Origin: Pseudomonadota bacterium
GTDB lineage: Bacteria > SAR324 > NAC60-12
Reading direction: 5' to 3'
DNA length: 6,416 nt
Assembly: GCA_014381795.1 (NCBI GenBank)
Contig: JACNKY010000299.1
Coordinates: forward strand, 1-6,416
Shown here: positions 6,383 through 6,416 of the stretch, one piece after another
How positions within the stretch are numbered: position 1 is the first letter of the stretch
How the letters are laid out: each line of letters starts with the position of its first letter
Notes under the pieces: generated by a model
What the model was told of the DNA's origin: nothing
The model's database searches: none
What the model saw: the letters and a program-made list of their open reading frames with translations, nothing else
Program-made: the position numbers and the translations under genes

Positions 6383-6416
6383 ATTAAAGTATTGACAGTA
6401 GTAGATAGTAGGTTTA

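Overview
This window reads as a fully coding chromosomal segment from a Gram-negative (diderm) bacterium. The evidence is a Tol-Pal type envelope operon, a lipoprotein, and a small exported protein that looks like an outer-membrane beta-barrel. Base composition is moderately AT-rich by eye. Protein style (TolB and YbgF-like genes, a CoxE-like VWA protein, secreted TolA/TonB-like proteins) suits a delta-type proteobacterium or a relative such as the SAR324 group. That placement is an inference from protein style only; there is no rRNA or other marker gene here.

Left half, plus strand (1-3317): the cut-off 3' end of an upstream gene whose C-terminus resembles a TolA/TonB C-terminal domain; tolB (periplasmic beta-propeller, overlapping that gene by 20 bp); a YbgF/CpoB-like coiled-coil plus TPR lipoprotein; and a Tas-type aldo/keto reductase. 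All are closely spaced and probably form one transcription unit. The notable absence is pal, which normally lies between tolB and ybgF: only 58 bp separate the two genes here.

Right half, minus strand (6287-3339): a 319-residue exported or membrane-anchored protein with a TolA/TonB-type C-terminal domain, then a CoxE-like VWA-domain protein, then a small probable outer-membrane barrel protein. Gaps are 42 and 30 bp, so these three probably form a second operon. It reads from an AT-rich region (6288-6416) with a plausible sigma-70 type promoter. The two operons converge, with only 21 bp between their stop codons.

The first operon links the inner and outer membranes through Tol proteins. The second places a cytosolic-looking VWA protein between two envelope proteins, one carrying a TolA-like module. 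No mobile elements, CRISPR arrays or RNA genes were seen. There is no clear-cut new system. The best leads are the pal-less tol arrangement and the TolA-like/VWA/barrel cluster, whose VWA gene has no MoxR ATPase partner in view.
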